Shown one piece after another: positions 17,116 through 26,037 of a stretch of DNA of 64,000 nt. Numbering within the stretch: position 1 is the first letter of the stretch; every line of letters begins with the position of its first letter. The position numbers and the translations under genes are program-made. This stretch comes from Fibrobacter sp. UWB11 (GTDB lineage Bacteria; Fibrobacterota; Fibrobacteria; Fibrobacterales; Fibrobacteraceae), in assembly GCF_900143015.1 (NCBI RefSeq), contig NZ_FSRT01000002.1:310001-374000 (forward strand). Reading direction: 5' to 3'. The notes under the pieces were generated by a model. That model was not told where the DNA came from. It ran no database searches and saw only the letters and a program-made list of their open reading frames with translations.

Positions 17116-20100
17116 TTATGCCTTTTGTCCCTTCTTCAAGAGAGCGTTTCTATAATCCACCGGGAAAATCTTTACGAACTTCGGACGTTCGCTATTCCAA
17201 TTTTCAAGAATGCGCTTGCCCTTTTCACTACCCGTTGCCTGAACATGCTGGTTAATGATATCGAGAAGTTCGCTTTCGCTATCAGTACCCGGCAGCACAC
17301 TTTCAAGGTCCACAGAATCCACGTTGCAGCTCAAGTCAAAGTGACCCGTTTCGTCATATACGTAAGCGAAACCGCCCGTCATACCTGCAGCGAAGTTCAC
17401 GCCCACGCGGCCGAGCACAACCACACGGCCACCCGTCATGTATTCGCAACCATGGTCGCCAACACCTTCCGAGACAAGGAGCATACCCGAGTTACGGATA
17501 CCAAAGCGTTCACCAGCGAGACCGTTAATGAAGATCTTACCAGAAGTACCACCGTAACCGATAACGTTACCGGCAATGACGTTGTCTTCAGCCTTGAAGC
17601 TTGCATTGCTTGGCGGGCGCACAATAATCTTACCACCAGAAAGGCCCTTACCCATAAAGTCGTTTGCTTCGCCTTCAAGGTCAAGCGTTACACCCGGAGC
17701 AAGGAATGCACCGAAGCTCTGGCCAGCCACACCGTGCAAGTGAACCTTAATCGTATCTTCAGGGAGTCCCTTCACGCCAAAGTGTTCATCCACTTCGCCA
17801 GAAAGTTCCGTACCCACCGTACGATCGGTGTTGTGAACAACAGTGCAGAGTTCCACATTGGCACCACTCTTGAGCGTATCCTGCACAAACGGCAAGAGTT
17901 CGCGACGGTCGAAGTTGACCAATTCTTCCTTCACATAGTTCTTGTCGAAAGACTTGATGCCGCCTTCGACAGTCTGGAAAATCTTCGAGAAGTCGAGGTT
18001 GTGAGCCTTGTAGAATGCAATTGCCTGATCGCGTTCGAGCAAGTCGCTACGGCCGCAGGCTTCATCGAGGCTCTTGAGACCAAGGCTTGCCAAGATTTCG
18101 CGAACTTCGTCTGCAATGAAGAAGAGGAAGTTTTCAACGTATTCCGGCTTACCGGCAAAGCGCTTGCGGAATTCAGGATCCTGAGTTGCAATACCCATCG
18201 GGCACTGGTTCGTATGGCACTTGCGGTCCATCACGCAGCCAAGGCTAACGAGCAAGTTTGTTGCAAATCCGAATTCTTCGGCACCGAGGAGGGCTGCCAC
18301 CACAACGTCACGGCCCGTCTTGAGCTGACCATCGACCTGGAGCTTGATGCGACCGCGCAAATCGTTAAGAACAAGAGTCTGTTCCGCTTCGGCAATACCG
18401 AGTTCCCACGGAAGGCCGGCATGCTTGATAGAAGTCAGCGGAGAAGCACCCGTACCGCCATCGTGGCCCGAGATGAGCACCACATCGGCATGAGCCTTAG
18501 CAACACCCGCGGCAATCGTACCCACACCCACTTCGGACACGAGTTTCACGGAAACACGAGCCTTCGGGTTCGAGTTACGCAAGTCGTAAATGAGCTGGGC
18601 CAAGTCTTCGATCGAGTAAATATCGTGGTGCGGCGGAGGAGAAATCAAGGACACATTCGGAATCGAGTGACGGATGCGAGCCACAAATTCGTTCACCTTG
18701 TGAGCCGGCAACTGACCGCCTTCACCCGGCTTTGCACCCTGAGCCATCTTGATCTGCAAATCCTTAGCATGGCGTAAGTAGTCAATCGTCACACCAAAGC
18801 GGCCCGAAGCAATCTGGCGAATAGCAGAGCTACGGATATCACCGTTAGCAGCAGGCGTATTGCGGTCCGGATCTTCACCACCTTCACCGCAGTTGCTCAT
18901 GGCACCGATACGGTTCATGGCGATAGCAATCGTTTCGTGGGCTTCCGGGCTCAAAGAACCAAGGCTCATTGCACCGGCTACAAAATGCTTGATAATCGAT
19001 TCGCGGCTTTCGACTTCAGAAATATCAATCGGAGTCGTCTGTTTGAACTTGAAGAGTCCGCGCAAGGTTGCCTGACGTTCGGACTGGTCGTTAATCAGCT
19101 TGCTGTAAGCCTTGAACTTTTCATAGTCACCGCCCTGCACTGCCTGACGGAATGTAGCAAGCGACTGCGGAGTCCACAAGTGCTTTTCACCTTCCTTGCG
19201 GAATGCGTACTGACCACCGGACTGGAGAACCTTGCTTGCATCGGCAAAGGCAATGTTCTGGCGATCGCCAACTTCATGGGCAATTTCTTCGAGGCCAATA
19301 CCTTCGATGCGGCTTGCCGTACCCGGCAAGAACTTTTCGACAAGTTCATGATTCAAGCCGACAGCTTCGAAAATCTGGGCACTGCGGTAGCTACGAAGGG
19401 TAGAAATACCCATCTTTGACATGATCTTCAAAAGACCCTTGTCCACAGCCTTTACGTAGTTTGCAGCAGCCGTCACCGGATCGACATCTAGGTCACCGCA
19501 ATGGCACATGTGGGTAAGGCTTTCAAAAGCAAGATACGGGTTAATCACCGTTGCACCGTAACCGAGCAACAAGGCAAAGTGCATCACTTCGCGGACTTCA
19601 CCGGACTGCACAATCAAACCGATTTCCGGACGAACACCAGCTTCGACCAAGGCACGGTTTACACATGCTGTTGCAAGCAAACTCGGTATAGGCACATAGC
19701 CCCAATCGATGTTCTTATCCGAAAGCACGATGATATCGAAATCGTCGTTCACGGCACGCACGGCATCGCCAGCAAGGTTCTGCAAAGCAGCTTCCAAGAC
19801 TTCGCCGTTACCACCGAGCGGGAACTGCATCTTGAGCACTTTAGCCTTAAAGCTCTTGTCACCGATATTTTCAAAACGACGGATTTCGTCTTCGGTCACA
19901 ATCGGGCGCGGGATCTTGATGAGGTGAGCCTGTTCCGGAGTTTCTTCGAGAATGTTGCCGTGGTTACCAATGTAAGTCGTAAGGCTCATCACGAGCTCTT
20001 CACGAATCGGGTCAATCGGCGGGTTCGTCACCTGTGCGAACAACTGCTTGAAGTAGTTGAACAACGGCTGCGGCTTATCCGAAAGCACGGCCAAAGCGGC

Positions 20101-21543
20101 ATCGTTACCCATGGAGCCGATCGGTTCTGCACCGGTCTTTGCCATCGGCTTCAAAATCACAGACAAGTCTTCGGCAGAATAACCGAAACGCTTCTGCTGC
20201 ACCAAAATATCATCCGGAACATCAGACGGATTGATTTCGCTAAAGAGGCCGCGAACGCTCATCTTGTTTTCGGCAACCCAGCGGCGGTAAGGCTTGCTAC
20301 GTGCCACCTGAGCCTTCATTTCGGCGTTCTTCAAAATTCTGTGGTTTTCCAAATCCAAGTAAATAATTTCACCTGGTTTGAGGCGGCCCTTTTCTTCGAC
20401 TTCATCATCGCGCAAATCGAGCACACCCGTTTCAGAAGCCATCACGAAAAGGCCGTCTTTACATAAAGTGTAACGTGCCGGACGAAGACCGTTACGGTCG
20501 AGAATTGCGCCAGCGTTCACGCCATCGCTAAATGCCACGGCGGCCGGTCCATCCCACGGTTCCATCAACATGGATTCATATTCAAAGAAGCCACGCACAT
20601 CGCGGCCGAGGTAATGCTTCTGGCCCCAAGCCTGCGGCATGAGCATCATCATCGCATGCGGAAGGCTACGGCCCGCAGCGACGAGAAGTTCAAACATGTT
20701 ATCAAGGCTAGCAGAGTCGCTCTGTCCACCCGGAACGAGCGGCAAAAGTTTCTTGATATCGTCGCCGATAATTTCGCTCTTCAAGTGCGGTTCACGAGCG
20801 CGCAAGCTGTTGAGGTTACCGCGAAGCGTATTGATTTCACCGTTGTGAGCCAAGTAACGGAACGGATGGGCAAGCGGCCAAGTCGGGAACGTGTTGGTAG
20901 AATAACGCTGGTGAACAAGCGCAATCGGGGATTCAAAATCGAGGTCGTTCAAGTCCTTGTAGAAGCCTTCGATCTGGCTTGCAAGCAAAAGACCCTTATA
21001 AACAATGCTACGGCGGCTGCAGCTGCAAACATACAATCCGTTGCAAGCCTTTTCAATCAGGCGGCGAACCACATAAAGCTTAATATCAAAAGCCTGGTCC
21101 GTCTCAAAAGCAGAGCCGTCAAAGAACACTTGGCGGATATGCGGCAAAGTTTCGCGAGCCGTGCGACCGATCTTGGCAGGATTTACCGGCACTTCGCGGA
21201 ACTGGAGAACCTTCACGCCTTCAGCTTCGGCAACTTCACGAATCTTAGCGTCAAAGGTATCCGCTTCAAGCGTGTTCTCGACAAAGAACATTGCCACACC
21301 GTAACGCGCCGGAAGTTCCGGGTACAACTTGCGGAAGAACTTGTGCGGCATAGAAAGCAAAAGACCCGCACCATCACCAGTTTCCGGGTCTCCACCTGCT
21401 GCACCGCGGTGCATGAGTCTCTTCAATACGGTAATACCCTGCAACACAATCTGGTGCGAGGCAACATTATTTATATTAGCGACCAAGCCGACACCGCAGG
21501 CGTCGTGTTCGTTAATCGGGTCGTAAAGTGCTTGAGCTTTCAT
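17116..21543 (-). CDS. gltB: Glutamate synthase (NADPH) large subunit
   Basis: A 1475-residue GOGAT alpha subunit. Domains in order are an N-terminal class II glutaminase with the Cys in NEHDACGVGLVANI (the first 15 residues would be removed), a central domain, and the FMN/2-oxoglutarate synthase domain with GEGGQLPAHKVNEF, SVKLVSEVGVGTIAAGVAKAH and HDGGTGASPLTS. The 3Fe-4S cysteines are in CVMDRKCHTNQCPMG, and a C-terminal beta-helix has the Gly repeats GGKIIVRPP and GFAYVYDETG. The length is standard. A perfect sigma-54 promoter lies 35-51 bases upstream of the ATG. It heads the operon with gltD and nadE. Confidence 0.98.
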   Translation of the reverse strand: MKAQALYDPINEHDACGVGLVANINNVASHQIVLQGITVLKRLMHRGAAGGDPETGDGAGLLLSMPHKFFRKLYPELPARYGVAMFFVENTLEADTFDAKIREVAEAEGVKVLQFREVPVNPAKIGRTARETLPHIRQVFFDGSAFETDQAFDIKLYVVRRLIEKACNGLYVCSCSRRSIVYKGLLLASQIEGFYKDLNDLDFESPIALVHQRYSTNTFPTWPLAHPFRYLAHNGEINTLRGNLNSLRAREPHLKSEIIGDDIKKLLPLVPGGQSDSASLDNMFELLVAAGRSLPHAMMMLMPQAWGQKHYLGRDVRGFFEYESMLMEPWDGPAAVAFSDGVNAGAILDRNGLRPARYTLCKDGLFVMASETGVLDLRDDEVEEKGRLKPGEIIYLDLENHRILKNAEMKAQVARSKPYRRWVAENKMSVRGLFSEINPSDVPDDILVQQKRFGYSAEDLSVILKPMAKTGAEPIGSMGNDAALAVLSDKPQPLFNYFKQLFAQVTNPPIDPIREELVMSLTTYIGNHGNILEETPEQAHLIKIPRPIVTEDEIRRFENIGDKSFKAKVLKMQFPLGGNGEVLEAALQNLAGDAVRAVNDDFDIIVLSDKNIDWGYVPIPSLLATACVNRALVEAGVRPEIGLIVQSGEVREVMHFALLLGYGATVINPYLAFESLTHMCHCGDLDVDPVTAAANYVKAVDKGLLKIMSKMGISTLRSYRSAQIFEAVGLNHELVEKFLPGTASRIEGIGLEEIAHEVGDRQNIAFADASKVLQSGGQYAFRKEGEKHLWTPQSLATFRQAVQGGDYEKFKAYSKLINDQSERQATLRGLFKFKQTTPIDISEVESRESIIKHFVAGAMSLGSLSPEAHETIAIAMNRIGAMSNCGEGGEDPDRNTPAANGDIRSSAIRQIASGRFGVTIDYLRHAKDLQIKMAQGAKPGEGGQLPAHKVNEFVARIRHSIPNVSLISPPPHHDIYSIEDLAQLIYDLRNSNPKARVSVKLVSEVGVGTIAAGVAKAHADVVLISGHDGGTGASPLTSIKHAGLPWELGIAEAEQTLVLNDLRGRIKLQVDGQLKTGRDVVVAALLGAEEFGFATNLLVSLGCVMDRKCHTNQCPMGIATQDPEFRKRFAGKPEYVENFLFFIADEVREILASLGLKSLDEACGRSDLLERDQAIAFYKAHNLDFSKIFQTVEGGIKSFDKNYVKEELVNFDRRELLPFVQDTLKSGANVELCTVVHNTDRTVGTELSGEVDEHFGVKGLPEDTIKVHLHGVAGQSFGAFLAPGVTLDLEGEANDFMGKGLSGGKIIVRPPSNASFKAEDNVIAGNVIGYGGTSGKIFINGLAGERFGIRNSGMLLVSEGVGDHGCEYMTGGRVVVLGRVGVNFAAGMTGGFAYVYDETGHFDLSCNVDSVDLESVLPGTDSESELLDIINQHVQATGSEKGKRILENWNSERPKFVKIFPVDYRNALLKKGQKA

Positions 21544-21577
21544 AAAATTCCTTTTCTAATTTTTTGCGACCACATTA

Positions 21578-21594
21578 TGCAAAAACTGTGCCAA
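21578..21594 (-). promoter_or_regulatory. Sigma-54 promoter of gltB-gltD-nadE
   Basis: On the minus strand TTGGCAC-AGTTT-TTGCA is a perfect -24/-12 pair. It is divergent from the sigma-54 promoter of the FNT gene, about 220 bases away. Confidence 0.85.
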
Positions 21595-21691
21595 GACATA
21601 GGCTCAATACAAAACACACGTATCAATTAGTGAAAAAGCGGTTAAAAATGTAAAACCTGAATCAAAATCGAGAAATCAGTCAAATTAGCTA

Positions 21692-21736
21692 TTACAATTT
21701 CTGAAAATAAACATTCGAGTTTTACAATTAGTGTAA
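21692..21736. promoter_or_regulatory. TTACA-N5-TGTAA sites between divergent gltB and FNT promoters
   Basis: TTACA-ATTAG-TGTAA (21722-21736) is a perfect palindrome and TTACA-ATTTC-TGAAA (21692-21706) a weaker copy. They lie between the two divergent sigma-54 promoters, about 130-165 bases upstream of one and 110-140 of the other, and could serve both. Confidence 0.5.
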
Positions 21737-21812
21737 TTATTGATAGATTTCAAGCTCCAAACAGCCCCGCCGAACACCTACACGACGTAGGCCTCTGTAC
21801 AAATCCTTGCAT

Positions 21813-21828
21813 TGGCATTATTTTTGCA
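21813..21828 (+). promoter_or_regulatory. Sigma-54 promoter of the FNT-family gene
   Basis: TGGCAT-TATTT-TTGCA keeps GG-N10-GC. The inferred start near 21840 leaves a leader of about 155 bases with hairpins. Confidence 0.7.
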
Positions 21829-21863
21829 ACGCCTTACGACAATTTTCACCTTTTTTCAAATTG

Positions 21864-21958
21864 GCATCCTTGCGGATGCATTTAGTCCCACCTTTTACTA
21901 AATTTGCATCCTCACGGATGCATTTAATACGGCTCGGTCATGTCAAAGCACAAATGCT
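21864..21958 (+). promoter_or_regulatory. Structured leader of the FNT gene: tandem 43-base repeats with hairpins
   Basis: GCATCC-TTGC-GGATGC (21864-21879) and GCATCC-TCAC-GGATGC (21907-21922) are identical 6-bp stems exactly 43 bases apart. Each is followed by ATTTA, and each is preceded by a related CACCTTTT-AAATT stretch. A third hairpin CAAAGCA-CAAA-TGCTTTG follows. The layout suggests an RNA-level control element. Confidence 0.5.
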
Positions 21959-21994
21959 TTGACGCGACTCTCACCTTTAATTAAATTTGGCGCC

Positions 21995-22618
21995 ATGATT
22001 AATTTTATCAAATCCGTCTATTCCGGCCTTTGCATCGGCCTCGGCGGTACAGCATTTCTCTCTTGTGACAATAAAATTTTGGGATCGTTCCTTTTCGGTC
22101 TTGGACTTTTCACCATCCTGAATTTCGGATTCAACCTTTTTACGGGCAAAGTCGGATACTTTGTCAACAAGAGACCCAACTACTGGGGATTCCTCGTCAT
22201 CGTCTGGCTCGGCAACTTCGTCGGAACATTCCTGTTTGCAAAAATGATGGCCGCGACCCGCTACGGCGAGGCACTCCAAGCCAAAGCAAACGCACTTTGC
22301 ATTATTAAAGATAGTGACAGTCCCTTAAGCCTTGTAGTGCTCGGCATCTTTTGCGGCATGCTCATGTTCATCGCGGCCGACGGTTACAAGACCATCGAAA
22401 ATCAGGTCGGAAAAGTCTTCACCGTGTTCCTCCCCGTCATGGTCTTCATCTTGAGCGGATTCGAACACTGCATTGCAGACATGTTCTATTTCTCGCTCGC
22501 GAGCGACTTCTCTTTGACAATGTTCAAAGCGCTTTTCGCCATCACAATCGGTAACACAATTGGCGGCGGGCTCATCCCGCTTATGCAAAAGCTGAAAGAC
22601 AAAGCCCCGAACATTTAA
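21995..22618 (+). CDS. Formate/nitrite transporter (FNT) family channel
   Basis: A 207-residue membrane protein with about six hydrophobic segments. FNT signatures are visible: WLGNFVGTFLFAKM, the conserved GFEHCIADMFYF, and the C-terminal AITIGNTIGGGLIP. These proteins are pentameric channels for small anions (formate, nitrite, hydrosulphide). The substrate cannot be read from sequence. The sigma-54 promoter and the position beside glutamate synthase suggest a nitrogen role. The start is uncertain: ATG 21995 has no good ribosome binding site, and TTG 21959 in frame would add 12 residues. Confidence 0.85.
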   Translation: MINFIKSVYSGLCIGLGGTAFLSCDNKILGSFLFGLGLFTILNFGFNLFTGKVGYFVNKRPNYWGFLVIVWLGNFVGTFLFAKMMAATRYGEALQAKANALCIIKDSDSPLSLVVLGIFCGMLMFIAADGYKTIENQVGKVFTVFLPVMVFILSGFEHCIADMFYFSLASDFSLTMFKALFAITIGNTIGGGLIPLMQKLKDKAPNI

Positions 22619-22624
22619 ATGCAT

Positions 22625-22653
22625 AAAACGGCCGGGACATCCCGGCCGATTTT
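22625..22653. terminator. Bidirectional terminator between FNT gene and sodB
   Basis: An 8-bp stem CGGCCGGG/CCCGGCCG (22629-22648) with A-runs on the left and T-runs on the right lies between convergent genes. Confidence 0.85.
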
Positions 22654-22669
22654 GTAATCAGTTTAAACG

Positions 22670-23269
22670 TTATCCAAGACGCGCGTTCACAACGTCCCAA
22701 TTTACAATGCTCCACAGAGACTTCAAGTAATCCGGACGGCGATTGCGATAATCTATATAATAGGCATGTTCCCACACGTCAAACGTTAAAAGCGGCGTGA
22801 GCCCCTTGGTAATCGGGTTTTGCGCGTTACCTTCTTGCGTGATTACGAGCTTACCCGAAGCATCGGCAGAAAGCCAAACCCAACCGGAGCCAAAAAGCCC
22901 AGCACCCTTCGCCTGGAATTCTTCCTGGAATTTTTCGAAGGAACCAAAATCACGGGCAATCGCATCGGCAATTTTTCCCGTCGGAACATTCCCTTCCTTG
23001 GGGGCCGCAAACTGCAAGAAATACATGGCGTGATTCAGAATCTGGCCAGCGTTATTGAAAACGCCCCCATCAGCAGTCTTTACAATTTCTTCTAAAGACT
23101 TGCCCTCGAACGCACTTCCCGGAAGGGCTGCATTCAAGTTATTCACGTAAGTTTGCAAATGCTTGCCATAATGAAACTCAATCGTTTCGGCGCTCAAGAC
23201 CGGAGCCAAATCAGTTGCAGCATACGGAAGAGACGGCATTTCAAATTTACCGTTGATGGGTTGAGTCAT
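22670..23269 (-). CDS. sodB: Superoxide dismutase, iron type
   Basis: A 199-residue Fe/Mn superoxide dismutase. Metal ligands sit in ETIEFHYGKH (His), NHAMYF (His) and TFDVWEHAYYIDY (Asp, His). The Gln in NNAGQILNH is at the position that marks the iron form. GAGLFGSGWVWL is also typical. The length is normal for a single-domain enzyme with no signal peptide, so it acts in the cytoplasm. It probably protects oxygen-labile enzymes of an anaerobe, such as the Fe-S GOGAT. No sigma-54 element precedes it. Confidence 0.95.
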   Translation of the reverse strand: MTQPINGKFEMPSLPYAATDLAPVLSAETIEFHYGKHLQTYVNNLNAALPGSAFEGKSLEEIVKTADGGVFNNAGQILNHAMYFLQFAAPKEGNVPTGKIADAIARDFGSFEKFQEEFQAKGAGLFGSGWVWLSADASGKLVITQEGNAQNPITKGLTPLLTFDVWEHAYYIDYRNRRPDYLKSLWSIVNWDVVNARLG

Positions 23270-23401
23270 AGAAAACCTCGCTTTTTTTTTCGAGCCGACA
23301 CCGGCGTAATCTTTTTGTAATATATATAAGATTTTGGAGAATGGAGAAAATCACCCCTAAAGGTTACCAAATAAATGATAAAATTCTAAGGAATAACAAA
23401 G

Positions 23402-23577
23402 CTACACAAAATGTAAAACGACTTTTTTCTCTACTCTTTCGTCATTTTTGCTAAATTCGCCCTCATAATTGACAATATTTGCGTAGCAAACTTATCGAAT
23501 CAAGACAGGGATAACCTTCCACAAATACGTTATTTACATATTTTGTAATTTCACCTATAATTTTTCATAATCTGTAA
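23402..23577 (+). promoter_or_regulatory. Cluster of TTACA-N5-TGTAA sites upstream of glnN
   Basis: Three sites were found: CTACA-CAAAA-TGTAA (23402-23416), TTACA-TATTT-TGTAA (23534-23548, perfect) and TTTCA-TAATC-TGTAA (23563-23577). They lie about 115-290 bases before the inferred sigma-54 start. The rest of the 445-base gap after sodB is AT-rich and holds no gene that I can see. Confidence 0.5.
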
Positions 23578-23663
23578 TTTTCAAAACACGAAATAAAAGC
23601 TCATCAAATTTTCATTTTTCGTTTTCGTGCAAATTTCGCGGTTTTACAGGCAAATTTCCGAAT

Positions 23664-23679
23664 TGGCACACTTTTCGCT
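23664..23679 (+). promoter_or_regulatory. Sigma-54 promoter of glnN
   Basis: TGGCAC-ACTTT-TCGCT has the consensus -24 half and the GG-N10-GC spacing, but C replaces the second T of the -12 TTGC. The leader would be about 25 bases. Confidence 0.7.
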
Positions 23680-23714
23680 TATAAGGCTGCGAAAAAAAAC
23701 TTAAGGAGATTGCC

Positions 23715-25835
23715 ATGAGCAACGAATACAGATTAAAAGCTATCAAGGAAATCGCAAGTGAAAACGCAACGGGCGTAATGCCGGCAGCACCTGCAAACAT
23801 CGACTTTTACGGCGAAGACGTTTTCAACGCCGAAGCGATGCGCACCTACCTTCCGAAAGACATTTGCAAAAAGCTCTTCGCTACTATTGATGGTGGCGCA
23901 CCGCTCGACCCGAGCATCGCTGGCGAAGTTGCACACGCTATGAAAAAGTGGGCCATCGATCGCGGTGCCACTCACTTCACTCACTGGTTCCAGCCTCTTA
24001 CTGGTTCTACTGCAGAAAAACACGACTCCTTCCTTGAACCCGAAGATGGCAAAGCCATCCTCGCGTTCAGCGGCAAGAACTTGATTGTTGGCGAACCGGA
24101 CGCATCTTCCTTCCCGAGCGGCGGCCTTCGCTCTACGTTTGAAGCTCGTGGTTACACCGCTTGGGACCCGACTTCCCCGGCTTTCATCAAGCGTCACGGC
24201 AACGGCGCAACCCTTTGCATCCCGACTGCATTCTGTAGCTATACTGGTGAAGCACTCGACAAGAAGACTCCGCTCCTCCGCTCCATCCAAGCTTTGCAGA
24301 AATCCGCCGACCGCCTCATGGGCCTCTTCGGTGTCGCTCCGCAGAAGGTCACCGTCACGCTCGGTGCCGAACAGGAATACTTCCTCGTCGACAAGCGCTT
24401 CTATCTCCAGCGCCCGGACCTCTACCAGGCTGGCCGCACCTTGTTCGGTGCCGCTCCGGCTAAGCACCAGCAGATGGAAGACCACTACTTCGGTAGCATT
24501 CCGTCCCGCATTTTGAACTTTATGAACGATGTGGAAAAGGAACTCTGGAAGCTCGGCATTCCGGCAAAGACCCGCCACAACGAAGTCGCTCCGGCTCAGT
24601 TCGAACTCGCTCCGATGTTCGAAGAAGTGAACCTCGCTTGCGACCACAACATGCAGATTATGGAAGTCCTCCGTCAGGTTGCTGACCGCCACGGACTCGT
24701 CTGCCTCCTCCACGAAAAGCCGTTTGCAGGCATCAACGGTTCTGGTAAGCACAACAACTGGTCTGTGAACTATGGTAAGACCAACCTCTTGAACCCGGGT
24801 AAGGACCCGCACCAGAACGCCATCTTCCTCACCACGCTCTGCGCTGTGATTTACGCCGTCGATACTCACGCTGACCTGCTCCGTATGGCTGTTGCAAGCG
24901 CTGGTAACGACCACCGCCTTGGCGCAAACGAAGCTCCTCCGGCAATCATCTCCATGTACCTCGGTGACCAGCTTGCTGACGTCGTCGACCAGCTCGAAAA
25001 GGGCGATCCGAAGTCCAGCAAGCAGGCTGGCGCTCTTAAGCTCGGTTCCGACACTCTCCCGCCGCTCCCGCGCGACGCCACGGACCGCAACCGTACTTCT
25101 CCGTTCGCCTTCACTGGCAACAAGTTCGAATTCCGTGCACCGGGTTCTAGCCAGAGCTGCTCTGAACCGAACGTCATCCTCAACACGATCGTTGCCGAAG
25201 CATTCGACATCATCGCAGACAAGCTCGCCAACGTTCCTGCAGAAAAGTTCCACGAAGAACTCCAGAACCTCTTGCAGAAGATTGTCAAGGAACACAAGCG
25301 CGTTATCTTCAACGGCAACGGTTACACGGACGAATGGGTCGAAGAAGCTGCAAAGCGCGGCCTCCCGAACACCCGCACCACCATGGAAGCCCTCCAGGCA
25401 CTCAACAAGAAAGAAAACGTCGCCCTCTTCGAAAAGTACGGCGTGTTCAACAAGCGCGAACTCGATTCCCGCTACGAAGTCAACATGGAAGACTACCACA
25501 AGAAGATTCACATCGAAGGCGAAATCGCTCGCGACATGGCGAAGGACATCATTCTCCCGCAGGCCATCGAAGCTTACTCCGCTGCTCTCAAGGCAAACGA
25601 AATGGCTCTGAACCAGGGCTTCCCGGCTCTCGATTCTTACGCCAAGCCGCTTGGCGAAGGTATCAAGAAGCTCCTCGCTGCAATCGAAGTGATGGAAAAG
25701 GCCCTCGCCGGGAAGCACGAAGATATCTTGAACGGTATGCTCGACCTCCGCTTGATCGTGGACTCTCTCGAAAAGATCGTCCCGGACGAAAAGTGGCCGC
25801 TTCCGAAGTACCGCGAGATGTTGTTCATTTACTAA
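23715..25835 (+). CDS. glnN: Glutamine synthetase type III
   Basis: Makes glutamine from glutamate, ammonia and ATP. The 706 residues match the long GS III class known from Bacteroides and related anaerobes rather than the 450-residue GS I. Visible marks are [12 protein letters not shown] near residue 90, [14 protein letters not shown] (metal-binding Glu), [32 protein letters not shown] and the C-terminal helical extension ending at [15 protein letters not shown] lies 7 bases before the ATG. A sigma-54 promoter and several palindromes precede it. A terminator separates it from the convergent activator gene. Confidence 0.97.
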   Translation: MSNEYRLKAIKEIASENATGVMPAAPANIDFYGEDVFNAEAMRTYLPKDICKKLFATIDGGAPLDPSIAGEVAHAMKKWAIDRGATHFTHWFQPLTGSTAEKHDSFLEPEDGKAILAFSGKNLIVGEPDASSFPSGGLRSTFEARGYTAWDPTSPAFIKRHGNGATLCIPTAFCSYTGEALDKKTPLLRSIQALQKSADRLMGLFGVAPQKVTVTLGAEQEYFLVDKRFYLQRPDLYQAGRTLFGAAPAKHQQMEDHYFGSIPSRILNFMNDVEKELWKLGIPAKTRHNEVAPAQFELAPMFEEVNLACDHNMQIMEVLRQVADRHGLVCLLHEKPFAGINGSGKHNNWSVNYGKTNLLNPGKDPHQNAIFLTTLCAVIYAVDTHADLLRMAVASAGNDHRLGANEAPPAIISMYLGDQLADVVDQLEKGDPKSSKQAGALKLGSDTLPPLPRDATDRNRTSPFAFTGNKFEFRAPGSSQSCSEPNVILNTIVAEAFDIIADKLANVPAEKFHEELQNLLQKIVKEHKRVIFNGNGYTDEWVEEAAKRGLPNTRTTMEALQALNKKENVALFEKYGVFNKRELDSRYEVNMEDYHKKIHIEGEIARDMAKDIILPQAIEAYSAALKANEMALNQGFPALDSYAKPLGEGIKKLLAAIEVMEKALAGKHEDILNGMLDLRLIVDSLEKIVPDEKWPLPKYREMLFIY

Positions 25836-25872
25836 TTCATCTACTAATTAATTTCGAACCTCATAAATGCAG

Positions 25873-25901
25873 TCCGTCGGTCAAAAGCCGACGGATTTTT
25901 T
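25873..25901 (+). terminator. Intrinsic terminator of glnN
   Basis: The stem TCCGTCGG/CCGACGGA with loop TCAAAAG is followed by TTTTTT. Confidence 0.9.
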
Positions 25902-25973
25902 GTGTAGCCAACGAAAAACCCGCAACCCCATCACCGCACGAATTAATCACCACCCCACCAACCATTCAACACA

Positions 25974-26022
25974 TAAAAAAAAGCCGTGCATCGCGAAATG
26001 CACAGCCTTATAGTCAACAGAG
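25974..26022 (-). terminator. CTCTGTTGAC motif and terminator of the sigma-54 activator gene
   Basis: On the minus strand CTCTGTTGAC (26022-26013) is followed 5 bases later by the stem GCTGTGCAT/ATGCACGGC (one G-U pair) and a run of T. It repeats the motif-plus-hairpin layout seen after amtB and purF. Confidence 0.75.
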
Positions 26023-26037
26023 TTTTTGAATTTTTTA

